Assembly: GCA_963969495.1 (NCBI GenBank)
Contig: OZ018330.1
Span: 68,123,936 to 68,187,935, forward strand
Source: Ceratothoa steindachneri
Taxonomy: Eukaryota > Arthropoda > Malacostraca > Isopoda > Cymothoidae
Direction: 5' to 3'
Length of the DNA stretch: 64,000 bases
Positions 1 through 11,809 of the stretch are shown piece after piece (the first letter of the stretch is position 1; every line of letters starts with the position of its first letter). The notes below the pieces were generated by a model, which was not told the origin of the DNA, ran no database searches, and worked only from the letters and a program-made list of their open reading frames with translations. Both the position numbers and the translations under genes were made by a program.

Positions 1-764
1 TAGCGGAGATCAGACAATTTATCAAACGAAAACCAACCAGTGGAAACAACCACGAACGCAAGACAACCAAGACAACATAAAAAACTTAACACCCAAGCAC
101 TGATTCCCTGAGGACAGAGGCGACGTAGACAATGCTTCTTCGATAAGTAAACTATAAAACAGAGAGTAGGAAACTGTGAAGAGTCATCAAGCACTCAACT
201 CTAACAACAGCAAATGTGATAATTTACTTGAACGTGAAAAAGCCTAACTTGGTCAAACACTAAATATTCTCTTACAACAGCACATAAATAGTAACAGTAT
301 ACCTGAACTCACTAACAGAACTACAAAATTTCTTTAGATTTGCTTACAACAGACGACGAAATTCTTCCATAATTCACTGCCTAATTGTATCCCAAGCCCG
401 TAATAAGGAAGATATACCTAATGCGTCATTGCCTCTAGCAATGAAAATATTTCAAACTCCCCAGAAACATGTAGTTGCCAGAGGCATCAACATACACATT
501 TCATTAAACATTCATTTTTCCACAACTTTATTCCAAATCTTTGAAATCCGCTAGCATAATCTCCATCCCTGTTAAACAAACCACCATGGTTCCAGCATCA
601 TACTGCCACATGTGCCAACTCTACCTACCTTCCAAAATTTCGACACGTTTACTACTCAATAGAATCAACAGAAACAACCCACTTGGTACCTAACAACACT
701 GATTCCACCTTCACAGTCAGTAAATACAGGGCTAATAAACTTCACTTTTATACAAAAATGTCTC
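1..764. other. AT-rich sequence without recognised features
   Basis: I see no coding region, RNA gene or transposon signature here. The composition is AT-rich with many scattered ACAACAG words, which resemble part of the minisatellite that begins just downstream. Confidence 0.5.
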
Positions 765-2860
765 AAATTTATTTCAACAGCTAACCTTTTGTTCCAACAA
801 ATGTCTTTTTCATGTAACAGCTACTAATTCCATCCAGTAAATGCCAATTCCGTCCAACAGCATTCACTTTCACCCAACAAATTCCAATTTCATGCTAATT
901 TCACGCAATAGTCGCAATTAAATCCAACTAGCCACTTTCATATGGTAGCTCCCAATTTCATGCAACAGCTCCCAATTGAACAAAATAGCTCCAATTTCCA
1001 ACAACAGATGCGAATTTCATGCAGCAGCTTTCAATTTCATCCAACAAATACCAATTTCATGTAATAGCTCACCCTTTGATCCATCAAATACTAATTTCAT
1101 GCAACAGCCCCCAATTTCATCTTACAAATGTCAATTTGAGGCAACAGCTTCCACTTTCAGCATTCAAATATCAATTTCATGTAACAACTCCCAATTTCAT
1201 CCAACAAATGTCATTTTATGCAACAGCTTCCACTTTCATCAAACAAATTCCAATTTAAGGCAAGAACTCCCACCTCCACCCAACAATTGTCAATTTGATG
1301 CAACAACTCCCCATTTTATGCAACAGCTCCAAATTTACCCCAACTAGAACCAATTTGATTCAACAGCTCCCATTTTCATCAATCGAAAGCCAAGTTCATG
1401 CAACAATTACAACTTTCATCCAACAAATGCCGATTTCATGCAACAGCTCACAATATTATCTGACAGAGGTCAATTTTATGCCTAAACGACCAAATTTATC
1501 CAACAAATGTCAATTTCATGCAAAAGCCCCCAATTTCATTCAACAGCACCCACTTTAATTCAAAATTTCCAATTTCATGTAACAGCTCTCACTTTCATCC
1601 AACAAATGCCAATTCCATGCAAAAGCCCTCACTTTCATCCCCAAAATTCCAATTTCAACCAACAGCTGCCACTTTCATCCAAACATGATCCAATTTCATT
1701 CAACAACTGCTACTTTTATCCAAACATGAGCCAATTTCATGCAACAGCTACCAATTTCATCCAACAAATGCCGACTTGATAAAACAGCTCCCAATATCAC
1801 ACAATAGGTCCCAATTTCCTCCAACAATCAATTTCATGCGGCAGCTTCCAATTTCATGCAAAAGCTCTCAATTTCCTCCAAATCTCTCACTTTCATCCAA
1901 CAGCTCCAAATTTGCCTCAACAAATGCCAATTTGATGCAACGGCTACCACTTTCATTAATCAAATGCCAATTTCATGCAACAGCTACAACTTTCATCTAA
2001 CAAATGCCAATTCCATGCAACATTTCCCCTTTTTTATCCGACAAAAGTCAATTTCATGCAACAAATGGCAATTTCATGCAACCGCCCCCATTTCAAAAAG
2101 AAATACCAATTCAAAACAACAGCTCTGACTTTCAATTTCATTCAGCAGGTTCAAACTTCATACAACAAATGCCAATTTGATGACACAGCTTCCACTTTCA
2201 TCCAACAAATGCCAATTTCATGCAACAGCTAACAATTTCATCAACAAATGCCAATTTCATACAACAGTTAACAATTTCATCCAACAAATGTCAATTTTAT
2301 GCAATAACTCTCAAGTTCATCTAAAAAATGACGAATTTCACGCAACAGCTCCCATTTTAATCCAACAAATGAAAATATCACGGCATAGCTCCCACTTTCA
2401 ACCAGCAAATGCTAATTTCCCGCAATAGTCGCAATTAAATCCAACTAGCCACTTTCATACGGTAGCTCCTAATTTCATGAAACAGCTCACAAATGCACGC
2501 AACAGCTCTAAATTTCTTCCACCAGATGTCAGTTTCGTATAGCAGATTCCCCTTTCATCCAACAACTCCCAATTTCATCCAACAAATGCCAATTTATTTC
2601 AACAGCTCACCTTTTGTTCCAACAAATGTCTTTTCCATGTAACAGCTACTAATTCCATCCAGTAAATGCCATTCCGTCCAACAGCATTCACTTTCACCCA
2701 ACAAATTCCAATTTCATGCAAAAGCTCCCAATTTCTTGCAAAAGCTCACAATTTCATGCAACAGCTGCCACTTTCAAAAGATAAATGCCAATTTTAAACA
2801 ACAGCTCCGACTTCAATCCAACAAAAGTCACTTTCATGCAACAGGTTCAAAACTCCTATA
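765..2860. repeat. 20/40-bp minisatellite array
   Basis: About 2.1 kb of imperfect tandem repeats. The basic unit is about 20 bp and alternates between two forms, roughly CAATTTCATGCAACAGCTCC and CAATTTCATCCAACAAATGC, giving a 40-bp dimer. Copies differ by substitutions and small indels, so the array is old. Two blocks near the start (about 770-894 and 893-976) recur near the end (about 2590-2719 and 2411-2490) with few differences and in swapped order, so there is structure above the dimer. Several reading frames stay open because the sequence is stop-poor; I do not regard them as genes. Confidence 0.9.
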
Positions 2861-5239
2861 TATACAATAGATCCTCCAAAAAAGATATAAGAAAATTAAT
2901 TTACTTAGAGCGTGACAAACACATCTTCCGTCAGCATCCAGGTGTTACAGTGAGATACCCACCTTTTGCCATACGCTCCGGACATGGTTCCTCCAACCCA
3001 TACGCAGAAACGACGATCTCCTAAAGAACCCCCCAAAATAGGTGTCCACTCGTTTCCATAGAATCGAGACTTTCGATGCTACCGTATCAACACGCAGAAT
3101 TATAAGCCTTCTCCAAATCAGAAAATGCCCTGGCGAAATGTTTCCAGAGAATGAAAAACTCGTAAATAGCACTATCCTTCCTGGTCAAAGCATCCGAGAT
3201 AGATGAGAACTTAGGCAAGCTGCACTATGCAGAAATCTGGTAATCGTCTCTGTCCATAAAATAAGCTAATCTAAGATTTGCCAATTTCTCCATCAATTTG
3301 TATAGGCAAGAAAATAGAAAAAAATTATTGCAATCTAGCTGGAATGAAATTATCTCTCCCCAGCTTGAGCAAAGCAATCATGGTATCGAGTGGAGTAGGA
3401 GCAAATGCCCACGCCCAGATGACGTTTAACAAACTTAAAAGAAAATCAAGCATCGTTTACATTGGGATCGTACTAAGAGGAAGGCATGACCAATAACTGT
3501 ATCCGCGCAAGAAGCGAAAGTAGAACGCAACTCTTTTAGATAGAATTGGTCATTGAGTGCTTAAAATTGAAAGTCAAGTCCAGTCACTGATCTTCAGCGA
3601 TGGTTCGAAGTTTTTTGAGATGATAGTAAAGATGTATTTTGGCTGGAGTTTGCTGAAGCGATCGTGAACGATTTCGGTACAGACACAGGTATCAAGAGTG
3701 TGTTCCAGTTTTTCTGGAGAACACCAGCAGGAAATAGGACCTTGTATAGACTGCTACATCTGGTATGTTGAGGAGTAGCACGTCCTTCCGGGCTGAGTGC
3801 CAGTAAGGAAGACCTGGCTCACTGAATGTACATCCACTCTTTGACTGGGTCTGGGGAAGCTGGTGCATTCCCTTTGTCTATCTATGAAGTCCTTTTACTA
3901 AAAGTATCCCTTTTTTATTATTCTATCTAGGTTTAAGGGTCTGACCAGATACTTCATAGCGTGTCAGAAGAGAAGCATTGGAACTTCTATAAACAACGCC
4001 CTTTAATGCGAACAAGTTGCGAGGGAACATGCTTTAGGGATCCCTGGCGTTGGGAAAATCGGTTTTGGCCTATTAAACACTTCTCTATGTCTAATGAGAT
4101 AACAACCTCCCTACGGTTTAGGGGTGTATAAGAGTATACTGTCCATGGCTAGTTAGATTTACTTCAATGCTGGTTGTCAAGCAAATTAAAAGTCTTGGGT
4201 TTCAAATTTCGGATCTGGGTCTGCCACTGACATCTTCAGATCTTGACATCCTGCACCTGCTTCTCTGACTGCTCAGTTGGTTGCGGCCTTTGGAGATCTT
4301 CCGTCTGTTGGTCAACTTCCAATCGATATGCGTTGCCTCAGTGGCGCAGATTTTACCCTTTAACACGCCGAGAGTTGGAGCCTCTGAAAGGTCCGAAAAT
4401 CTGAGACGGGATAGACGAGAGCGAATCAACGCTAGATATATTCCACAAACACCTTTGATTTATGGTCACAAGTTTGTCTTTTTTCGAGTGCGTTAGTATA
4501 TTATCAAAATTCAAGAAGTTAATAAAAAAAGTGAACCTCGCTCCACCTTGGTTTTAGGCTGGGCGTTATATCCGACAACACAAATGTGACTGGTGGAGGG
4601 GCTCCCTTTTCGCCAATTTAAATTGGTAAGCGGTTCCCCTTTATCACACTCTGTGTCAACCTTATGGAGCTCTACATCGAATATAGAGCCCCCCTCCCAT
4701 ATAGCTTCTCAGAAGTCCCTCCGATTGGGTTTCCTCCTCTCATAAATCTACGGGTAACGGAGTTTCACGCTTACCCCTTTCCTCGAAGTTGGACTCTGGC
4801 GAATTGCTTAATGGAAAAGCAGTGCCCCCTCCCTTCTCTTCCGCAAAGTCTGGCCATACTAAAAAAAACACAAGGAAACAGCGCCACTAGGAAGCTCGCT
4901 ACATATAGGAACTTTTGGATAAGACGAACACACTTAGAGAGGGGCAACAGAGACCATAAAGCCCCGCCCCCATACTCCCCGTTCCTCTGGAACCAACGTA
5001 TAATGGTCTTCTTAGGGGCTTGCATGCCAACCCCTTAAATGTTCCCAGTGCATATCTGCTTGCAGGCCCGAAGTAATTATCTACTATCACCATTCCATAA
5101 GAACATAAGAAAAGAAGGAGACTGCAAAAGACCATTCATGGCCTACACTTGGCAGCTCCTGTTCCAGTCAACACACAAAAGATTTCTTACCAAAGAAAAG
5201 TCATCAACATTGTCACCCTTTACAGTAGTTCGTCAGATC
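2861..5239. other. Unassigned sequence
   Basis: No coding region with recognisable motifs is visible on either strand. Short open frames around 4200-4500 and 4660-5040 overlap each other on opposite strands and resemble nothing I know. The stretch may hold decayed repeats that cannot be recognised by eye. Confidence 0.4.
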
Positions 5240-6205
5240 TAATCTACAATATACATAAAATGCATCCAGAGGATTATGTGCATTCATGAAACTGCAAAAT
5301 ATAATCTCCCTACTCCTTAGAAAAATATATACATATGTACATAAAAAAGTCAGTCCCATCTAGCAGCTTTATCCATATATTTATCTAATCTATTCTTAAA
5401 ACTCCTCAGAGAGGAGGCTCCTATCATATGTCTAGTGAGCCAATTCCATTCATCCACCACACGATTTATAAACCAATTCCTCCCAATCTCCTTCCTAAAC
5501 CTATACTTATCAAGCTTAAACCCATTGATACGTGTCTTGTCATGTTCACTAAGTATAAGAACCTTACCCAGATCCCCTTTATTATAACCTTTTACCCATT
5601 TGAAGACTTCAATCAATTCCCCTCTGACTCTTCTCCTTTCCAATGTATGTAGATTTAGTTTTCTGAGCCTTTCACCATAAGGTAAGTTCCTTAGCCCACC
5701 AATCATCTTTGTCATCCTTCTCTGCACAGACTCAAGCAAATCAATATCCTTCCTATAATATGGTGACCAAAATTGTACTGCATAGTCTAGATGAGGCCTA
5801 TCTAGCGCCAGATACAGTTTTAGAATGACTTCAACACTTTTATTGCTTACACTCCTCCTAATAAATCCCAATATCCTATTAGCTTTATTCTTAGCATTTA
5901 GGCATTGCTTTCTAGGACGAAGGTCTGAACTTACCAAAATACCCAAGTCCCTCTCACAATCGGTCCTCCCTAAAATTCTCCCATTTATTTTATAACTATT
6001 CAATGGATTATTTCTACCTATACTAAGTACACTACATTTGTCTATGTTAAACTTCATTTGCCATTTCTAGGCGCAATTGGACAGAGTGGTCAATTCCTCC
6101 TGCATTACAACAGCATCAGAATTAGCCCTAATGGCTCTACCTAGCTTAGTATCATCAGCAAATTTACTCAGGTCACTACTTATACCTACACTCAGGTCAC
6201 TACTT
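5240..6205 (-). pseudogene. CR1-like LINE ORF2, 3'-terminal fragment
   Basis: This is the carboxy-terminal part of a non-LTR retrotransposon reverse transcriptase. On the minus strand it begins at about 6205 with the RT active-site box (SKFADDTKLGR), runs through KWQMKFN and the LGILVSSDLR region, and ends at 5350 with FKNRLDKYM. The 235-codon open frame is 5350-6057. Just upstream of it the frame contains TAG where related proteins have a charged residue before KWQM, so the copy carries a nonsense mutation. The element is 5'-truncated, as is usual for LINEs: everything before the active-site box is missing and the flanking DNA at 6206 is unrelated. A 24-bp direct duplication (about 6167-6214) sits at the truncation point and repeats the coding segment GISSDLS. 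The 3' UTR probably occupies about 5240-5349. It is a different family from the LINE at 18-22 kb, because the C-terminal residues differ clearly. Confidence 0.85.
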
Positions 6206-8785
6206 ATACCTAAGCCTAGATATCTCCGGTATCTTGGGGTTGATTGCCAGATGGAGGCCGCTCCTGAGGTGAGTGAAGACCCAAAGTCACCCTCGCCCTT
6301 GACGGTCGGGTCTTTTCCGGGAGTGAAAAACGACTCACTGGAAGACACCACCAAACCCAAGTCTGTTTATGGGCAAGATTCTCCAGGAAGGCTTCAACGG
6401 AAGAGGAAGACCCTCTTCACTCACCTCGATTGGGCTCCACAGGCGCAGCCAAACCTTTATCAATTTCGAAGAAGGAATAAGTAACGCTGGTCTACCTGGC
6501 TTCGTGAGTTCCCCAGTATGGAAAGAGGAGAGGACGTACATCCCGCTCTTCTTCTCAAAGTAAAATAAACGGAAGTAGAAATAATAGGGGTAATTCTCCT
6601 TCTAAGGGGGCTTTATGAAACAACGTGTGCCATACTGATTCGGCAGGTAACAAGGCTTAGAATGTCATGCCGGCGTATGGGCGTCCATTGAGGAGAAGGC
6701 AAGACCAAAACTGACAAGCAGAGTAACATTTGAGTGACTGGAGCCTTAGAGATGTCTGGGTTCCTCATCGAGAGGCTGCGTTGGGTTTTCAAACGCGCCG
6801 GCTTCAAACTCTTCTTGATATTTCGTTCTTCGGATTGGAACAGATGGTATAAAGGATAAATGTTACATCAGCGCTATATGTACATTAGCTAAGGTTCTCA
6901 GCACTGAAGGAAAGGTCGATCGTTTCTCGGACGGGACCCTAAGGGTAAATCCGGCTGACCCTCATCAGGTGGCCATGATGTGTTTTATGGACATCCGATG
7001 GCTCGCATGTACAGGTAGTAACGCACTCTGCCACGAACTTCGTGAAAAGAGGGAACTCTTTGACTGCACCTTAGAAGAAATCGCGGAAGAGCTGACCGAC
7101 CAGGAGCGGTCAAGGTCAAGCATTTGATGAGGAAACAGGTTGATGTGTGTGTGTGTGGGGCGACTCAAGCCTCATCCTTACACTCTTCGTCGCATCCATG
7201 TTATTAATGCGGAGGTGTTACCACTTTCACTAATTCGTCTATACTAAAAGAACATTTATGAGGGCAAATTCTGGTAAAGAAGAAATCTGTTCTAATTACT
7301 CCAAAGCTTACACAATAAAACTGTTTTGGGTCAGGCCAAGTGAGTGAACTATAGCGATTTGCATCTGCTTTCTTAAAGCGGTGTAACTCGTATCTGTTTA
7401 AGAAGGAAGTCCAAGTGAGCCAGGATGCAGACCAAATCTCTTTTAGGGACACCAGGATATTAGTTCTATCGCGACCTCAGACGTCCTTGACCCATCGAGT
7501 TAAGAAAGTACCATCTGATCCTGGTCCCATCCAGGTCTACGAGGAGTGTAGCTACTAAGCAGAGTCAAAACCCTTCTATGGGGCTTACCTACCCCGTACT
7601 CCACCATAGTAAAACAAGCTTCTAACGATGGCGAACCTCGTCCGGCTAAACCCAGGGCCTTACCCTATTCCTTGACCTATTAGCAAAAAAAGAAAATTAG
7701 GCAGTCGCGTCCCTCCACCGAGCCATTAGTTTCATATGAGGCAAATCTCCGGAAGTTGGTGGTGAGGACAAGCTCAGAGCTTCAAAGGCCTGCCCCTACT
7801 TAATGCTTGACAGGGCTGATGGAACCCGAATCTCTAAGCAGCCAACCAATCAAAGGTTTTGAAGAAGGGAGAGGTAAAAGCTCGTATGCAGAGCCAAACC
7901 TCTTCCAATAAGCCTTCAGAGGCAACAGCGCTTTCAACGCTCTCTGCGGCTAGCAGCTCTCAGAGCTATCCACTGGAATGCTTAAGATCATTCCCACATT
8001 TCCTTCTAACCGGATCTTGATAACATTTTCCTTCAGTAAAATTGCCATGCGTTCCAGGCAAATTGGAAGGAGCTGCGGAGGCTCGTCTCCTCCCATTATC
8101 ATTTAGCTGTTTCAATACCACTTTTCATGTAGTGTCACTCCAGCTACACATGGAAATAGATATGCATACTATCGTTTCAGTGTATATTTAAACCGTCAGC
8201 TGATCTCAATGTGACAGAATTCAGTTCCATCTTCGCACAGATTCAAACTCTCTTTCTCCTCCTTAGGAACTTGCATGGTAGGCAACCTCTCTCTGGAGAC
8301 TATACGATCGATATCAGAGGCAATTGATGTTTTCTCTAGCACCCTCATCACTCTAGGCTTGACTATTATTTATCAAAAGTTTGAACCGTTTTTACACATG
8401 GTTACTTCTTTGGAGGTTGGTCGAGTGTAATCCGGCCATGAGAGAGAAGAACTATGCATATATGAGATATAAGCGCAACCCGAACGATTTTAGGTGTGTG
8501 AATTTCGTCTAGCAAGGGCCATGTTCCAGTATATTTCTAAGTATGCTCACTGATGATTTTAGCGAGAATATATATTAATTCAGCTGGAATACTCCGTTTG
8601 CAAAAGCGATTCGAGGAAATTTCTCGCGGAACGCACCTCCAATCACCGCCTTAGAAGAGTAAGGGGCCGTAATATCGGCGCTTCTACCATGTCGGAGTCC
8701 CTCAAGGCCGCTTTATTCGCATTCTCTAGCCGAGATACTGCTCCGCAAGCAGTTAAGCTCGTCGTGGGCTAACTGAAGGGCGCCA
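6206..8785. other. Unassigned sequence
   Basis: I recognise no gene in this stretch. Open frames near 6077-6560 exist on both strands and look like shadows of a GC-richer patch. A (GT)n run lies at about 7145-7157. Confidence 0.4.
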
Positions 8786-9195
8786 CTATTTTCACTTAGT
8801 GAGCTGCGTTCCACCCTCCGTTCTTACCCGGATACCACCCCTGATCCGGACGATATTTCCTACGCTATGCGTCAATACTTGGGTGATCAATGCGACGCGA
8901 CGCATGACGTGATTTTAGCCTTTTTCAAAAGGATCCAGACGGAGGAAATAATGCCAGATATCTGAAAAGGAGACATCGTGCTTACTTTTTGCAATCCTGA
9001 GAGAGATTATTTTACACCGGACAGTTTCCGCCCAATTTCTCTAATTTTCTATTTGCGTAAGTTGATAGATAAATAAGTTAACGTTAGACTAAGTCATTTT
9101 CTAAAAAGCGGATGTCATTTATCTCCGACGCAGAGCGGGTTTCGCAATCTCTACTCCACGTCAGGTTTCTGATCCTGCTGGAAAATGCTATCTGC
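8786..9195 (+). pseudogene. I/Jockey-group LINE reverse transcriptase fragment
   Basis: One reading frame (codons in phase with 8801) gives the fingers region of a LINE reverse transcriptase although it is interrupted by TGA near 8962 and TAA near 9074. Visible landmarks in order are TPDPDDISYAMRQYL, which corresponds to the usual SPGPDGI segment, then a degraded FxxGDIVLTF segment, then SFRPISLIFYLRKL and QSGFRN. The order and spacing match the I/Jockey/R1 group of LINEs. The palm domain with the catalytic aspartates is absent, so this is a dead fragment. The neighbouring Nimb-like ORF1 remnant at 9640-10500 is on the opposite strand, so the two are separate insertions or have been rearranged. 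Confidence 0.75.
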
Positions 9196-9639
9196 GAGAT
9201 TTTCCTGGTGGTCTTTGCGATGATGGTCTAATTGAGATTTTGATCTTGTTCACTTTCAGGACTATATTTATTTTTCATTTAATAATATTATTTTGGGATC
9301 TTCTTTTAGGTAGGCATTGCTTAATGAGTGTTTCTTCTCTATCCCACTCACAACATTGTAGCTGATTATCTCTATTCTCCTAAGTTGGGCCATTATTTTA
9401 ATGTTCTCTTGATTCGATCTCCTTTCAGCCTTATTAGGTTATCGTTCGATGGGTGACTTTGCCCTTCCGCTTCGCTTCTTTTTTAACTCCTCTTTCGTTA
9501 CTATATAACGTAGGTCCTAGGGAGTGACTAGGCTACCACCCATTATGATTTTGTAGACTTTGCGATCTGAGTATGGTCCCTAGAATTCATATATTAAATA
9601 ACCTTTTTTTCTCCCTTGAATTAATTCAAGGGAGGGTCT
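9196..9639. other. AT-rich spacer
   Basis: Between two LINE remnants I see only AT- and CT-rich sequence with no recognisable coding motif. Confidence 0.4.
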
Positions 9640-10500
9640 TTCCTCCTAAGCGAAAAACCTTAGATTCAACTCTTGGTATTCTTCTTCTCTTCCTTTGGTT
9701 AGCTTGTGAATGGATTCTTCGCTCACTTCTTCGTGAGCTACTGCTTGGACATTTGAGGCAGCCTCTTCGCGGTTACTATTATCAGGAGCAGTCTCAATCT
9801 CTATAACTTCCTTTGGACTCTGATGCTTTTTCTTCCTGAGCCTCGGGTCTCTTGACTCCGCCGGGTTTGGAAGCTGTGTTTCCGTCTGACTCGTGGTTAT
9901 TTGCTGCGTATGAGCCTGTTTAGATGACATAAGCTTGTTCTCTATATATACTATGTCCGCCAACGGAGGGTTCTCAGGGAACCACATTTGTTCGAACCTG
10001 TTGTTTTATCGCATGCGATTTAGTTCCCTGGAGTATAACCCCAGTTTGGCTACGTTTAGTACATGTGCATGCAAGATGCATGTCAGTATATTCAGAGAAT
10101 CTCCCTATTTAATTTTGATTATATCCTTCGTAAGTCTAATTTGGTCTACTGCGGCCTTGATGACCTTAGCGAAGGTGAAATTTTGTTTCTCCTCTTCTAA
10201 CCTGATTTTCTCTTTTCTCTTGTTGTTGATAATGTCTTGTTTCTTCGGGCAAGCCATCGCCATAGTGCGGTGAATTCCGTTGCAATTTAAGCATTTCTTA
10301 GTTTGTGAATTGCATTCGCGCCATGTAGGAGATTTGCTATTACACTCGGAACACCATTTTATATCTTTTAACGGGCATTCTCTGGTAACATGTTTTTCTA
10401 GAGAGAAACAGTTGAAACAAGTCAGAACGCTGGCGAGGTCGTCGCTCTTAATCTGTTCCGGTGGATTACTAAGCTTCGGCCTGCGCTGAGTTAGCCGCAA
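9640..10500 (-). pseudogene. Nimb/I-like LINE ORF1 (gag-like, CCHC zinc knuckles) remnant
   Basis: The minus strand encodes the C-terminal half of a LINE ORF1 nucleic-acid-binding protein. The frame at 10500-10105 contains zinc-knuckle-like clusters: CFNCFSLEKHVTREC, then CSECNSKSPTWREC, then CLNCNGIHRTMAMAC, followed by a lysine/arginine-rich stretch. After a stop at about 10105 and a frame change, the protein continues through a segment containing ILTCIL and a segment with MWFPENPP (frame 9987-9646). The same landmarks (HRAMTMSC, KILTCIL, EMWFPG) occur in the same order in the ORF1 remnant at 36.4-37.9 kb, so both belong to one superfamily. In the family this protein binds element RNA. Stops and frame changes make this copy non-functional, and no ORF2 follows it. 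Confidence 0.8.
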
Positions 10501-11809
10501 GGTTAAGATATGGCTTTTGCTCGATGGGTATCTATGGAGACCTTAAGCTTCCTTAACCGACTCACCCTAAAATGGGTGGATAGGGTAAGAAAGATCGTCC
10601 TTGTAGACGTGTCAGAAGTGATATAGATCTCTAGCTGGAGAGGAGATCCAGTGGTTTGACTGCGTTTAGAATGTTTGAAAAAATACCACTCTGTACGCTA
10701 CCAGCTCAAAACGTTCGCTTATTAGCTATCTTTCTTTTAAGATCATCCCTTTATTAACCAATAGTATTTTCTTAATTTTAAACAGATGTACAAAGTTCAT
10801 ATCCGAATGGCTCAAAGTCAGACAAATGAATAGCTAGTTTGGCTATATTTTCTCCACGCATGATGTGCTCAGCTAGTATCAAATGCCTTCGTACACGCAC
10901 CTACTAGAATTAAGAGAAAATATAAAACACGTAACATTCTCTAAGATATATTAGAAGAGAGGATGTGTTTCAGATTCACTATCAAATACGCCAAAGAAGT
11001 AACACCTATGGCTACAGGTTTCTAAACTACCCTCCATCTTAATGTATTATGTATCACGTACAAATAACAGCCAAACGCCTATTAACTAAATAGCCAAAAT
11101 TCAATGGGAAAAGAATACGAAACCTAGGACTTAATCTTACATGACGTACATGAAACTCCAGAATACATCCACATCGAATTATATTCACTACTAAAATATC
11201 TTAAGGTAATCAATGTGTTTAACAAAATATGTCTCAAACTTTTAAAATACTAGACCCGTATAGATCGGAATAAGGTTTTAAGAAGGCTTTAAACTCTTAA
11301 AAAAATCTCCCACTATTTGACCAGTGCCGCTAGAACCAGGCCCTTGAGACTGACTTTGTACTCCCCAAGTGATATGCCGCCCAGAAAAAATAGAATAGCC
11401 TCAGCCATGGGCCTATGACACAGTAAGAACTCCGCCTCATCAAAGCTGGTTAAGGGTAGAAGGATTAGCCTAAGATGAGAATACCTCTTGTTCAGTCGGA
11501 TCTGGACTCCTTGTGCTAATAAGTGAATTATATTGAGGAACACAATTTTCGTTGAGTTAGATCTGCCATTTGATGATTTTGACAAAATTTAGCCTCTGAA
11601 TCCCCAAAATTTTCAGGGTTTATGTATCACATCAACTTTTGGGTCTACAAGATTCCCTTGCTTTGTATATAAAAAATACCGCATCTAACAAATTTGTGGC
11701 TTATATTATAATATGTTTTAACAATTTACATACACTGTAAAATAATACAACATTGCTTGAATGTAAATTTTTGTACAAATTGATTTTGTTTATACAAAAG
11801 ATGTTACTG
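10501..11809. other. AT-rich sequence without recognised features
   Basis: No recognisable coding motif is present. The short open frame at 11313-11585 (minus) has no familiar features. Confidence 0.4.

Noticed and set aside
976..2428. Series of short Gln/Asn/Phe-rich frames at 1-2.4 kb
   Set aside because: They overlap each other in several frames and come from the 20/40-bp minisatellite.
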